DNA of 64,000 bases from Apostichopus japonicus. Lineage: Eukaryota; Echinodermata; Holothuroidea; Aspidochirotida; Stichopodidae. Each line of letters opens with the position of its first letter. Position 1 is the stretch's first letter. A program made the translations under genes and the position numbers. Under the pieces are notes generated by a model. It was not told where the DNA came from and did no database searches. It saw nothing but the letters and a program-made list of their open reading frames with translations. The DNA is taken from the NCBI RefSeq assembly GCF_037975245.1, contig NC_092579.1, positions 10,940,678-11,004,677 of the forward strand, given 5' to 3'. Positions 34,880 to 46,812 of this stretch are shown piece by piece.

Positions 34880-36946
34880 TATGGTCAATTCCACGGTGAC
34901 TCGCGTGACATTTTTACTAAAATTCCTCTCTATTTAATATCATTAAACAAATAAAGAAATTACCTGGGAGAAAAGCATTTATGAAGTCAGTAAGGTAAGC
35001 CTTAATGCTTACAACAGTAGACAAAAACTATTTATACCTCAAGTATTGGGGGTGAAATTGGCAAAAAACTAAACGTGACTCGCGTGACAGTTACTATTAG
35101 CAAAAATCAGAACGCACACACAAATGTTTGATTTCTTATGTCTTATTAAAATATTTCCAATCACTTTTTGTAATCATACCGAAGTTGAAAAACACCTCTA
35201 CCTCAATTGCTATGCAACTTTGAAAAAATGTTGTAACGCATGAAAATAACGATGAAGATGTATTGTGACTCGCGTGACAAGAAAACGTGACTCGCGTGAC
35301 TAGTTCACTTTTCGGATAGTTCTAGACCAAATGCAGTAGTGAATCAAAGGTATAAATCTTGCATAGTGAAATATAACATTCATTGGTATAGAAAGTGTCC
35401 AATAAGTACTTCCCTTGGGAATATCCAGATGATATTATGTCCCCGAGTTACCTTCATGACTGCAGACAGTAGGTAATATACTGTACGGGTAGTACAGTTG
35501 TTCAGGCAATATATCTTGTCAATTAATATTTGTAACAACATTTAGTCTGTTGAAGTCACTCATTTGAGAGTTATAGAAGAAAAAGATCTATCAAAATGTG
35601 ATTCAAATTACCATTCTCATTTGTCATATTTGAATAAACCAAAAGTGTAATATTTGAGAAGATACATTCGCTCATAGGATTTTGGGAATGATTGAGCAGT
35701 TAAAACCTTAAGGTTGTCAAGTCATAGCACATGGCATTGCCAGATACAAATATAGATTGTTTTTGTATATTACTTAAAAATCAATGACAAGTGCTAACTT
35801 TCCAAATGTGGTGATAAAATAGGCATTATATTGCGAATAAATTTTCATGATTTTAAATTCTGATACTTCAAATGAAATTATCATAATTAGTTGCATTATG
35901 TGTGCCCATATTATTCAAGTTGCCTAATTAAAGGGGAATGCATATATAATATCTTTAATCAGTGATTCATTCATCAAACTATAACATCCCTGCAAATTTC
36001 ACACAGTAAATAGGTAGAAATACTATCTTGATTTGACGTGACTCGCGTGACGTGACTCGCGTGACATTCGTAAAGGGTGATTTTCTGCAAAATTTGAATA
36101 TCTTCTGAAAAGGAAAATTCAGTAATCCTTTTGGTATCTATGTGAAGACATGACATTCATTATTTTGAGTAAAACTATTGTGCAGGCAAGGAGAAAAAAA
36201 AAAAAAACAGTCAATTTTGTGACTCACGTGGCAGTAAATCGAGGGTGTTTACTGTTTTCAATTTACCACTGTTGTCTAATGCCTTGATGTCAAAATAAAA
36301 TTGAAGCTATAAAGTGAGCACTATGCTATAGCAAATATAATTAGTCCAACACACAGTTAATAGGTAGAAACACTATCTTGAATTGACGTGACTCGCGTGA
36401 CGTGACTCGCGTGACATTCGTAAAGGGTGATTTTCCGCAAAATTTGAATACCTTCTGGAAAGGAAAATTCAGTAATCCTTTTGGTATCTATGTGAAGACT
36501 TGATATTCATTATTTGGAGTAAAACTATTATGCAGGCAAGGAGAAAAAAAACAAAAACAGTAAATTTTGTGACTCGCGTGACAGTAAATCGAGGGTGTTT
36601 TCAACTCACCACTATTGTCTAATGCCTTGATGTAGAAAAAAAATTGAAGCTATTAAGTGAGCACTATGCTATAGCAAATATAATTAGTCCAAAACACTGA
36701 TGATACCTATGATTAATATGTACAAATCTGCACAAAATGAAATTTCACTGTATTTTTCATAATTTAGTTACTACGGGAACCATTTGTTATTAACGACCCC
36801 ATAATCAAACAAATGATGTTTCTGGGGTGAAAAAATTATTTTTAGTAACTACAAGTATTCTATTTATTGGAAACTTATACAATTTTAATGTACAATGATT
36901 TTAAATTTTTTGGTATGATGTTGACCTTATCATGGAATTGACCATA
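34880..36946. mobile_element. 2.06-kb inverted-repeat element with TA target, present only in copy A
   Basis: Element 34,882-36,944 has 12-bp perfect inverted ends TGGTCAATTCCA / TGGAATTGACCA. Comparison with the empty site near 55,500 in copy B gives a TA duplication (ATAT if the ends are trimmed by one base), as in Tc1/mariner-type elements. The interior encodes no transposase. It carries nine perfect copies of GTGACTCGCGTGAC and one degenerate copy, and an internal tandem duplication (about 36,000-36,350 repeated at 36,350-36,690). Confidence 0.85.
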
Positions 36947-38512
36947 TAACTAGAAGCTGGTTGCCCTAGCTCCACTACGAACATATCCTAATAGAGGCAA
37001 GTGATTAACTCTAAAATCATTACACCCTCTATGACTTACGTGAAGTCTACAAGTATAAATAATGTAATACTGGGGACATCCCTCAGCTAGTAAAAATAGC
37101 AACAACAGTAGCATACTAACTATGTGATTTAACCCATGCACCTCTACTAACTTAGACCACAGGTTTCCATGGCAACTGACACCTTTTGTTAGGCTGCAGG
37201 TACCTAAGCGTCCCCTGGGACTAAGAGCAGGCTATAAAACGGAGACTATGTCACCTAGCTTACTGTATCTGCTGTAAATATCTGGTCAGATGGAGTCTGT
37301 ACCAGTGATGGGTGACTCACAGGGCTAAATACATGCTAATACTCTAATATTCTAATAAACAACAACAAAACTACAATAGTGTCTCGGTCCACAAAATAAA
37401 GAACATACCAATATGGCTACTAACATATTGCTACAACTCTTTCAAATATAAAGTTTAACAGAAGTTTGGCTATTCCTATCACCATGGCAACTAGTAAAAG
37501 TGTAGAATTGCATCATGGGATCTAAACATAGCTCGAATAGGAAAACTTGATACACGTACTAGTTAGATAAGAATGTGAGTGCATTACAGTAACGGGTAAT
37601 GCTAGACAGATCGAAAGGGTACATAATAACTAAATAGCCCAATGTGGGTTCTCGTTAGACCAAATAACCTAAGTACTTTCAATACTCTCCATTTATCTCA
37701 AAGTAGGTTAGATCATAACGATACACACGATAAGACTGTTGAGGGCATTATAAGTGCCATAATCAACCTTATAAACATACTATAAAAACAACAGGTAACA
37801 ATAATAATGATCTCACCTGTAGACTCTCTATAGCCATTACAGGTACAAAACGTTTAATTAATAACTTAAGTCTGTGTGCATGTAGCCATCACAGGAATAA
37901 AATAATAAATACAGTCTGAGTATTCGGCAATCACAGTGTCAAAAACAGTAAATAGTAAATATATACAACACAATTACACTTATTGAGGGCTGCTATATAT
38001 GCTGTGTGCACATTGCCAGCACAGAACTAACATGAATACATTTGCAAGTAAAATACACAATGTATGCACAATGAAAACGAATAAGTTCCTGCAGGGTCTG
38101 AGGCAAAGTCGAAAGATGAACTCTTACCTGTGTAGAAATTAATATAGTTAATTTCTAATGAAACTGGTACAGTCTGGTACAGCCAGGTGCATGGCAGCTT
38201 GGAGTTTCTTGGTGAATGGTACAGTTGCTTGCCAACTTGGTTGTTTTAAGCCATTCTTAGAACAAAGGGAAGGTTGTTACCCCACCCTACCAGACAAGAT
38301 CTTACTTAGACTGGCTACCAATACTCCAGGAACTAGACAAACTGTCTTCCCACATCTTTAACTTACTCCACCAGAGATTACAGAGAGCCTGACATAACTT
38401 ACTACACTTAAGGAAGAATAAAACAAGGCCTGGTCTATTAGTGTTGGGAATAACAGATTAATTATCACTTACTTAGCGTAACCTAAGTGTCACCCAAACC
38501 ACACAAGGCTTA

Positions 38513-38945
38513 AATGGTCCTTTTAGCAGGAATTAGTCCACTGAGGTGTAATGCACACAGTTCACTGACTCTGTGAGCGTTACCAGAAAATACCACAAAG
38601 AGAGAAGAAAATGGAAAAACAAAAGTGAAGGGGAAATGTAGCACCCCTAATATTTCCCAATAGCAGTGTCCATAGTTCAATCCCCCTGTACAATATACCC
38701 CTCCCCTCCCCTTCACTTTTGCCTCTCCATTCTCCTCTCTCTCTGTGGTACCTTCTAGCAACGCTCACAGAGTCAGTGAACTGTGTGCATCACCCCTCAG
38801 TGGACCAATTCCTGCTTAAATGGTCCTTTTAGCAGGAATTAGTCCACTGAGGGGCAACGCACACAGTTCACTGACTCTGTGAGCGCTACTAGAAAATACC
38901 ACAAAGAGAGAAGAAAATGGAAAAACAAAAGTGAAGGGGAAAGGT
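38513..38945. repeat. Inverted plus direct repeat cluster (~125-bp unit, three copies)
   Basis: A unit with TAAATGGTCCTTTTAGCAGG, ACAGTTCACTGACTCTGTGAGCG and AAAACAAAAGTGAAGGGG appears forward at ~38,513, inverted at ~38,700-38,820, and forward again at ~38,818. The first two can fold back. The same cluster is at 57,058-57,485 in copy B, so it predates the duplication. Confidence 0.8.
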
Positions 38946-39120
38946 ATATTATACAGGGGGACCCAACTACTGTATAGACACTACTATTGGGAAACATTAG
39001 GGCTGCTACAAGGGCAATGTCACACGGACACCCACGGCCCAGCGCGGGAAGGTTGCTGTAATAAATCAGCCTCGCAGGAAATGTTTTGAACAATATTGCC
39101 ATTCCACATATTTTTATATT

Positions 39121-39547
39121 TATATTCAGGCATGAGACTCTTCCGCGGAAACGCGGATTTCAGATTTTTTTTTTTTTCATTTTCGCGTTTTTTCTCGTAA
39201 TTCGCGTTTTTTATTTTTTATTTTATTTTTTTTTTTTTTTTTATTTTTTTATTTTTATTTTTTTATTTTTTATTTTTTTGCCGAACATGCTGGACTGTGA
39301 AGGGGAGGAACACCGAATTTGACCAGTGGTGGAATCAAGTAGCACAAAGCAAGCAAAAAAGCCTTTTTTTGGTTCAAAAAAGCTGATGGATAAATTATAC
39401 AAGCAGAAATTCCACACTTTTTTGGCGAGTTAAGTGATGTGATAGATTCCATGTAGAGTCCACCATTTTGCATTTAAGCCCTCCCCCAGGACGGCGATCG
39501 ATAAATTTCAGATTTTTTTTCCCGGCTCAGTCTCATCCCTGTATATT
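39121..39547. mobile_element. 415-bp MITE present only in copy A
   Basis: Element 39,127-39,541 has ends CAGGCATGAGAC and GTCTCATCCCTG (11 of 12 inverted matches) and a TATATT duplication at 39,121-39,126 and 39,542-39,547. Copy B has one TATATT at the matching place (~60,691) and no insert. The interior is T-rich simple sequence (39,164-39,285) and non-coding. Confidence 0.85.
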
Positions 39548-39591
39548 GTATGTTAGTTAGTAAACATTATCTTTCGTATGAATTTGACTTC

Positions 39592-40714
39592 AGATCAGTG
39601 TTCGCTCTAAGGTGCGGGATTCCCTTCAACTGATTCAGTAATCCCGCAAAGAAAACATTTGTCTGCTGGAAATCCCCGCATCGTTTTCTTGCATTCGCGA
39701 TAAGTTTATACTCAATGCACAACGTATTCACTTGACTGTATAGAGAAAAAAACTCTGAAAATCAGTAGAGAAGTTACCAATTGTGTACAAAAAGAAAGTT
39801 GGTACACCTTTCAAATTTTACGAAAGATCGAGCAAAACACTTTTGAAAAATTCACGCGAAACTGGCATATCGTGCTAAATGCAACTAATGTCATGTAAAG
39901 AATGCTCTAGTACACCCATTTATGAATAAACCGTAAGACCACATCTGGTGTTAAGCGGGGGGAAAAGAAAGTATTTTCTAGAATTTCCAAAAATACGGAA
40001 AAAATAATATCCTACCATAGTTAAGTGTATAGCAAATAGCCTAACCACCTCGTCGGTTACGGATCTCACGTAACTACAAAATCACAACTAATTGTATTTT
40101 GCAAAGTTGACATTTTCTACAAGAACATGGAAACAATATTTAGCATTTAGTTAATCATGCCGAGTGGCCTAAAACATATATGTTATTACAAGGTCTACTT
40201 TCATAAAGATGGCCATAGCTATAGGGGCCTTGATATCGTGCTATGCGTGTATGGTATGGACTGTGCCTCTTGTTTCATGGGGAATAGATTGTGTTGTTCA
40301 TGCGGAGGAGTCAGTTGGCTTGAGGTGTGTTTTACTTACCTAAATTTTACAGAGATATTTTACCTACTTTTCTTGAACGTCTAAGATAATATTTCGCATA
40401 ACTTAACCGATCCTTTACTGACTGACCTAATTAATTATAGAGTGGAGCCAAAACATTTTACTCCATGAAACGTTCCTTGGAAACGTGCCAAAAAATGTTA
40501 ACAAGCAGGTGTTAGACAGGGGTGAGCTCACCGTTGTTTAGCAAGGTACCTGGGAAAATTCGCAGCACATGTAGCCTACCGTAGTATTTAAGTAGGGTAC
40601 TGCAGTTGTAAACTGATGTACGTATAGTGCACGCTATTCATTGTTAGGCAGTCTATAAACGGGGCTTTGCCGAACGTTGTTTGTTTCATAATATCGGAAG
40701 TTTTGTAAGTTTAA
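39592..40714 (+). repeat. Dispersed repeat beginning CAGTGTTCGCTCTAAGG
   Basis: The segment from 39,592 recurs at 60,744-61,863 (copy B), in part inside the hAT-like element at ~53.64-54.83 kb, and as fragments at 47.70-48.22 kb. CAGTGTTCGC is a common hAT terminus, but I could not pair it with an opposite end here. In copy A it stops abruptly at 40,714. Its 75-residue frame (40,157-40,384) repeats at 61,306-61,533 and is not recognised as a protein. Confidence 0.6.
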
Positions 40715-40960
40715 AGGTGGGATCGCTCGTAATTCCTCGTAAATTCTGTCCTTCACACCACTCAATTCAAAAATAATATCAATACTACCCTCTACCGGTT
40801 CGTCGCTGTTGTCTCGTAATATTTCAGCAATCCCATATTTACGGCTAGTAAGCAATAAACGGGTTTGGTTACCTGAAGCGGTGGCCTTGGCGAAATTCCT
40901 GCATAGTTTCTTGTCTGTGGCAGTGTCAGTACAGGGAGTTGTTATGGAACAACTCCCTGG
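40715..40960 (-). CDS. Coding-like open frame abutting the duplication breakpoint
   Basis: On the minus strand the frame is open from 40,960 down across 40,715 and reads in part LLLTSRKYGIAEILRDNS, DEPVEGSIDIIFELSG and KDRIYEELRAIPPL, acidic and helix-like with normal amino-acid composition. A candidate splice acceptor (CACCGCTTCAG) would start the exon at 40,872. At 40,714 the frame runs into the dispersed repeat, so a host exon may have been truncated by the arrival of copy A. No family is recognised. Confidence 0.35.
40932..40959. other. Perfect 12-bp hairpin, first of a related pair
   Basis: CAGGGAGTTGTT and AACAACTCCCTG form a perfect stem around the loop ATGG. A related hairpin lies 150 bases downstream. 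Confidence 0.7.
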
Positions 40961-41112
40961 TCAGAATAGTATCATGGAGCTGTAGTAGGCTATGCGGTAA
41001 ATTATTACGCCGCGTTTTCGTGTGTGTTGTGTGATAATAAAAAACTGGTTTGTTTTACGTTCAGAACTTTTCACAACTAGTGGGCTGTACAGTATAGGTG
41101 TAATAGATTGAC

Positions 41113-41141
41113 CAGGGAGCTGCTACTCCAGCAGTTCCCTG
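41113..41141. other. Related 12-bp hairpin with one mismatch
   Basis: CAGGGAGCTGCT and AGCAGTTCCCTG pair with one mismatch around a five-base loop. It shares the CAGGGAGYTG word with 40,932 and with 41,450-41,459. The pair may be ends or excision scars of a small element. Confidence 0.6.
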
Positions 41142-41414
41142 CTTTTACTCTTTTAGGCCTATGGTGAGCAGTCGAAGTCCGAACTGTTCGGATGCCCTGG
41201 TTTCGTAGTTGATTTACTGATTTGGAAAGCTCTGCATGCTTTATGCTGTATCGAACATCAGAGGTTTAGCCTATAGAAGTACAGTAACCTAATGCTATTT
41301 TACTATAAAAAAACATTGTATTTCAAACCTTTACCGATGCGCCAGTCTTGTACTAACCTGAGTAAACTTTTTGAAATGTTGTAACCGAAGTCGCGAGTCG
41401 ACATTCTTTCACAG

Positions 41415-41573
41415 CTCAAGAAACTACTAGTGAACTTTATGTCTGATACCAGGGAGTTGTTAAAAGACAAACGCGAATTAGTGAAAAAATTGACAGAAGT
41501 GATTACAACATTGGGTATCAAACGTATGGTCAAGTCCGTCATGTGTGAACAATTGGTATTTCAGCCAATTTAG
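41415..41573 (+). CDS. Possible terminal exon, 52 residues
   Basis: A strong acceptor (TTCTTTCACAG ending at 41,414) precedes an open frame reading LKKLLVNFMSDTRELLKDKR then ELVKKLTEVITTLG, rich in Lys, Leu and Glu with helix or coiled-coil character, ending at TAG 41,571. An ATG lies at 41,439. The opposite strand is also open here, so strand choice is uncertain. No family is recognised. Confidence 0.3.
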   Translation, partial: LKKLLVNFMSDTRELLKDKRELVKKLTEVITTLGIKRMVKSVMCEQLVFQPI

Positions 41574-43945
41574 GTATTAATTATACATAGACACAGTCAC
41601 AACTTACATTGTATTTTATTTATAAATTTTAGTTATATATCAGGAGGGAAAGTCAAAGCATTTTATGTCATAAACCATAGATAAATATATATTTTGGACT
41701 CCTGGCAACGGGCCCTATAGGCGATCACAGAGCACTTGCGCAAGCTGCACCCCATCCTCCTAACCGGTGCACGTAAACCCCTTTGACCCGAATTAAAAAT
41801 AACGAAACTTGAACCGGAAAGGGAAGGAAAATACGTTGCCATGAGGGGCGACTCCACCCTCTTTAGAAAGGATTGGCAAAGGGGGAATAAGTACATGAAC
41901 AATAAATAAATTAATAGTTAATTCCATTGAAAAGTGACTAGCTGAATGATCGGCCGTCAAAGCCAATTTTTTTTTCTAATTCACGTCAGTTTATTACTTT
42001 CCAGCGTACTGTACTCCAGAATTGACTATCCTGCTTCTTGTACCGAACGGCCCAACGAAATGCCAAAAAGTCAGCAACGGTGTTGGGTTACCCAGCCCCA
42101 CCATCATCACGACTGACTCGTATTACAACTCGAAACTTAACTGAAATTGGATTGAATTTGAAGGAAAAAAATACTAGCTGTCTGCATGGATCATACTTAT
42201 CTATACTTTTGTGTGACAATATATGCGTACGGGCTCTAGTAAACCAGGAGGGACACTGGTGGGGGGGGGGGAGGGAAGCCTTTTTTTCTTGCCACAGAAA
42301 ATTAAACATTTGCCCGGAAGTTCCTAGCACGATTAATTCATTTCAAACTTGGACGGCAATGTAGGAGTAGGACAAAGAGAACCATATAGGCCTATGCCTG
42401 ACTATAAGATCATTGAACCATCACGAACAACTCCGAATAATCTTCCATTTGTCGATTCATGACACTGGGAAGTAAGGGGGGGGGGGGATTGGGGCTTTCC
42501 ATTTGATCCGCAAGTATATTGAACGGTCACCACAACAAGGGTGTTTAGCTTGGGACTAGCACGGGGAGACTTGTCAACCTTGTGAACATTTTTTGGGGGG
42601 TGGGATGTGGGTGGGGGGGGCCGGGGGAGTCGGCAAAGTAAAACATACAGGGTAAACAGATGGGAGGAAAGAGGTCAAAAAGAAAGAGTGAAAGACAGAT
42701 GAAGGGATGGAGGAAGAAAGTAAAGAACATGTGGAGATGGAGGCTATGGGTAGAGATAGATATGATATGAAAGTACAGAGAAAAGAAAACCAAGAGCAGA
42801 AAATGGAGATCACTAGGATACTGTCAAATACACAAGAAGAATATACAGTCTAAATACTGGAATTAAATAATGCACCACATAAATAGCTTTATGACATCAA
42901 GAAATGAAAGGGGAAGGATATAATGTTTCAAGGATGCTGGAAAATAAGACACAACAGAAGATGATTATGGTTTCTGATCTATTAGGCTTCTTCTCTCTAC
43001 TGCTACTAGGATGTAAGAGACCACAGGGACTCACACAACTCTTTAAGTTGTGATGACCTCTGACCCTTACTATGCCTAACTGTTATCTTGCCAGGAAATA
43101 AATACACCAGTGCATGAGAGGAGGTGAGAGACAGGACTGATTGATCGTGTCTAAAGGGTGTTTAATATACATGTGATTCAAGAAGATAGAATGTAAAATG
43201 AAGCATCGTTTAAACACTTCAAAGGGGACCCCTCCCCATCCCACACCCTCCCCCACGTTCAAATCATATCCCCTCCTGGCAACGGAAATGAACACCAGTA
43301 TAAATAAACCTATACAGATATTTATACATGTTGTGCGTGTAGGCCTATATACCATAATACAAAGCTGGCCATTCACTGATTATTACTCCTTGATTGAATT
43401 TCCCCAACCTTGCCCACCCTGACTTAGAGGGTGGCCAAGCTCCTGATTCACTGTCATAGCTACTATCGAACAAAATGGACGAAAGCAATTTATCTCAATC
43501 TGGTGATGCAGATGTATCAATAGCTGCTAATCCAACGTTTGTGAATGTTGCACAACCTGTCAACAAAAGTCTGGGAAAAGTGCTTGCCCCTGCCATATGT
43601 ATGATCTCTTTTGTTCAGGATCATGTAAATGTGGCAATGTGTATTCATATAGTCTGAGGCTTCTCTCCCATGCTGCTCCATATCTAATCCTACTGGTGAC
43701 ATTGGACAGAACATTGGCAGAAGGCTTCTCGAGAGGTGTTGAAGTAACTGGATCAGAATTATCTGTAGAGATTACATAAAACAATAGTTACTAGATTGCA
43801 AGTATCCTGCTATAGCCTCTATGGCTGTGACTAAAAATATACTTTTGTTTAGAAGTTATCACACTTATGCAGCACTGGAAACTGATATTTCAATTTAAAT
43901 GGTGTCATTGAGTTTAGAGGACATTGAAATAGAAGATATTGAAGT
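41574..43945. other. No firm gene; G-rich runs and short frames
   Basis: G-runs occur near 42,262, 42,478 and 42,594-42,627, with C-rich blocks near 43,228-43,280. A 60-residue frame at 43,475-43,657 starts MDESNLSQSGDADVSIAANP in a fair start context (ACAAAATGG) and has protein-like codons, but I cannot assign or extend it. It may belong to the retroelement remnant just downstream. Confidence 0.35.
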
Positions 43946-44470
43946 TACAAGTATGTTGGTGAAACCAAGACCACCCTTAAGAAGCAGTTCTAGTCACAGG
44001 TCAATACCATGAAAATGGAGACTCCAGTAGGGGAACACTTTCAGCTCCCCAATCATACCATTAAAGACATGTCCCAACAGGTAACTGAATTCGTAGACTA
44101 ACCATCTCAGACATAGTACACCACAGCAGAGATAGAGAGAGTGGACGGAATGCCCTAGCACCATTCAACTGAATGGGCTCAATATACAGGAAGGACATGA
44201 CTAACTTTATCCTGCTCCATCTCTGTATTCTGCCATAGTTTATTCGCCCTCTCTCCTTACTTAATCCTCACTTTGTACTCCACAGTTTATCTAAATACCT
44301 CTGCTTTCACTGACTCCTTTTGTTCAATACACCATTAACTTCTCTCTTTGTGTTCACCATGTCTTCTCTGTTCCAGGCTCTATTGTGTCTCTTGAATTTC
44401 CTGTTACTAGTCAGTTTGCCTCTAAAGAAGGTCCTGATAATATCAGGCCCACTTACTTTTATAAATTCTC
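43946..44470 (+). pseudogene. Penelope-like element remnant (GIY-YIG endonuclease end)
   Basis: From 43,946 the frame reads YKYVGETKTTLKKQF, then a stop, then TPVGEHFQLPNHTIKDM. YVGET and GEHFQLPNH match the GIY-YIG endonuclease of Penelope-like retroelements, where the motif is Y-[VI]-GET...H-F-x-x-x-x-H. Further on, an eight-base insertion interrupts a LAPFGLN-type motif that ends such proteins. At ~44,415-44,460 AAGAAGGTCCTGATAATATC resembles the usual 3' end of these elements. An internal stop and the insertion show it is dead. The reverse-transcriptase part upstream was not found, so the copy is 5'-truncated, as is common. Confidence 0.65.
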
Positions 44471-46380
44471 ATACACATGTATGCTTTTTAGTGGATGAGC
44501 AATATGCTACCATTTTTTTTCTTTTCTTTTGGAATTTAATGAGAATGAAATTGTATTATTTTTCTGATCACATCAGATCAGATATAAGATTGGCACTGCT
44601 CTTCCAGTCTGTAATTCATACAAGGATAAACATATAAATTTACCTTCTCCTTTCTGAGTGTCAACTGATCTTTCTGTGGTGACAGCTGATGAGAATGCCT
44701 CTGTTTGACTTTCGGCATCTTTCCGGAAAAGATGCATTTGAAACCTGTTCAATGAAACAAAAAAATTTTCCGTAAATCATATAACTGAAATAGTAATTTT
44801 ACTGTACACCCCAAGCTTAATTGTATGCGTAATGAATCTGGTAATGACCAAATCATTACAAACATACATGTTTTTATCATACCTACCCAAGAAAAAATAT
44901 GAAAGAGAAAAGTAACAAACAAACACTTAGGCAGATTTCAATAATAACATATTGTTAACCCACAATGATTTAAACCCAGATAAGGATGAGATATTCTTTC
45001 ATACTCTTCTTCAAGATATCCATAAACAGTGGTACCTTTCAAGAAAATTGTGAGGATAATTTTGTGTTGCCCAACTGCTTGCCCAACAACTTGAGCTCAC
45101 ATGTCAATGTACAATTTACTATGTAAACTTCCTGTCTTAGTGAACTGATTGGTTTCATACTGCTAAAAGATGTCCAGTCTTTTGATCAAAGTTTGATGTA
45201 CTCTCATTATTTACCTACTGTGTAAACTTCCTGTTTATGAGAGCAGTTGGTTTCATGTGTGAGAATTGAGATGCTAGCTTACTCCATGACATAAGCCCAC
45301 CATTGTGAAAAATTCCTGTTTACATGAATAGCTTGATTTCAGACTACCAGACTCTCCACAAGAGATAGTTTCAGCCACGAAATTTAATAGATCTATATTA
45401 TAATTTTTGAACACTAAACATCAGATCATTCACAAGAAGCTGAACAAAATCAAGCATAGTACTGACTATACATAAAAAATATGATAACTTAGCACAGCAT
45501 CATAAAGTATGAGCATCAGGCCTACATAAAGAAAACTGGTACTTTCTTACCTACAGGCATGGCTATATAAAGGTTTATATAGGTATAGCTATATGTACTA
45601 ATATGGTCCCTCAATTTGTGAGGCTAATTTACCTAATTTCTTGCATAGCAGTTGGGTTCCTTCAAAAATCCCAAGCACAGAAATGTACACATGATTGCTG
45701 GAATATTGGACAGACAGTCAGTAGATAACAGTATAACACCCTGTTGCCCAAATGAACCATTAAAACTTGATTGCATATATGCTGGCTGTGGCTGACCTTA
45801 AAAAAACCTAAGGTCTAGTTGCATACGCAGCGGTGTGAAAACATGTGATTCCAAAGTATTTACGTAGATGCATTATTTTTATAGAAAAATTTGCAGGTCC
45901 ATGTGGTTGTACTTGTACAGCACAGTAGGCCTTCCTCACTGGTGCATATTACAAAATTAGGGAATACAGTTACTATGAACACTAAGTTCAGATACTTATT
46001 ACTAATACTATAGGCCTTAGTCCATATGTTATATGCCTAGTTAATTATGACTGGGCATAGGTGAGGCTTCATACTTAATACTTTTCTTTCAAATGCTCAT
46101 TCACAAGAATTATTCTTCAAACAAGGACAGCTGATAACAATTTAGAACCTGGAGGGGGTGGGGATGAACAGATCACCTACATGTAGGCCTAGTGGTTAGA
46201 AAATATATTTCCATCAATTTGTTGAGGCAAAAACAATTTACTTTTTGGTGATGAGAAGGCCCAGCTTTCCATGGCATAAATATTATATGAGGAGTGAAAC
46301 TAAAGACCCCAGTCCCTGTCAGTCTTCTTTAGGAAGGATACTTTAATTTTTAACCGTATACAGTACAAAGTGGTAATTTC
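44471..46380. other. No recognisable gene
   Basis: AT-rich, stop-rich sequence with no domain, RNA gene or paired element ends that I can support. Confidence 0.5.
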
Positions 46381-46384
46381 GGAC

Positions 46385-46622
46385 TACTCATGTGCAGTTG
46401 CTATTTTTATGACCAGGAGTACTATTTTTAGGACGAGGAGTAACAATATTTTCCGGTTAGGGTTAGGGTTAGGATTGAGGTTTAGGGTTATGTTAAGGGT
46501 TAGGGTTACCCCCACTACTTGCCCAGTTGCTTTATATACTTTACTGCGCTTGAATTCGCCTTTGTCATAAGAATAGTTTATAAATAATTGTTACGACTTG
46601 TCATAAGAATAGCCACGTCCTA
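46385..46622. repeat. Second telomere-like dispersed repeat, opposite orientation
   Basis: Degenerate TTAGGG units at 46,455-46,509 are flanked by GCTATTTTTATGACCAGGAGTA-type words and an imperfect ACGACTTGTCATAAGAATAGCC copy. It is the reverse complement of the arrangement at 82-245. The palindrome that is perfect at 219-234 is mutated here. Confidence 0.65.
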
Positions 46623-46812
46623 TACAGTATCTTCATGACAAGCATTCACAAACAGTGATGATGATGACTCTGTAATACAACTTACTATTTTGTGCTAGGA
46701 TAAGTATGATAAGGTTAGCATACGCTAGGTCCATTGGAAAAATAATGTATGATAGGCCTAGTTACAAAGCCTAGGCTCATCAAATCATGTATGTTACAAA
46801 TACAATTGCATA

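Larger units (their letters stand above)
33484..40714 (+). repeat. Copy A of a large direct duplication (7.23 kb)
   Basis: Nearly identical by eye to 52,361-61,863, in the same orientation. Its left edge falls inside the 3' half of a SINE that is complete in copy B. Its right edge falls inside a dispersed repeat that continues in copy B and at 47.7 and 54.6 kb. Removing private insertions leaves about 4.74 kb in each copy, so the two agree in length. Short shared frames (for example 36,950-37,141 and 38,158-38,361) are repeat shadows. A ~85-base direct repeat with palindrome GAAATTAATATAATTAATTTC occurs near 34,437 and 38,131. Confidence 0.93.

Noticed and set aside
34437-38220. LTR-element reading of the ~85-base direct repeats at 34,437 and 38,131
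   Set aside because: The shared segment is too short, lacks TG/CA ends or a target duplication, and nothing between them resembles gag or pol.
39086-39322. Phe-rich plus-strand frame
   Set aside because: It translates the T-rich interior of the MITE at 39,127-39,541; simple sequence.
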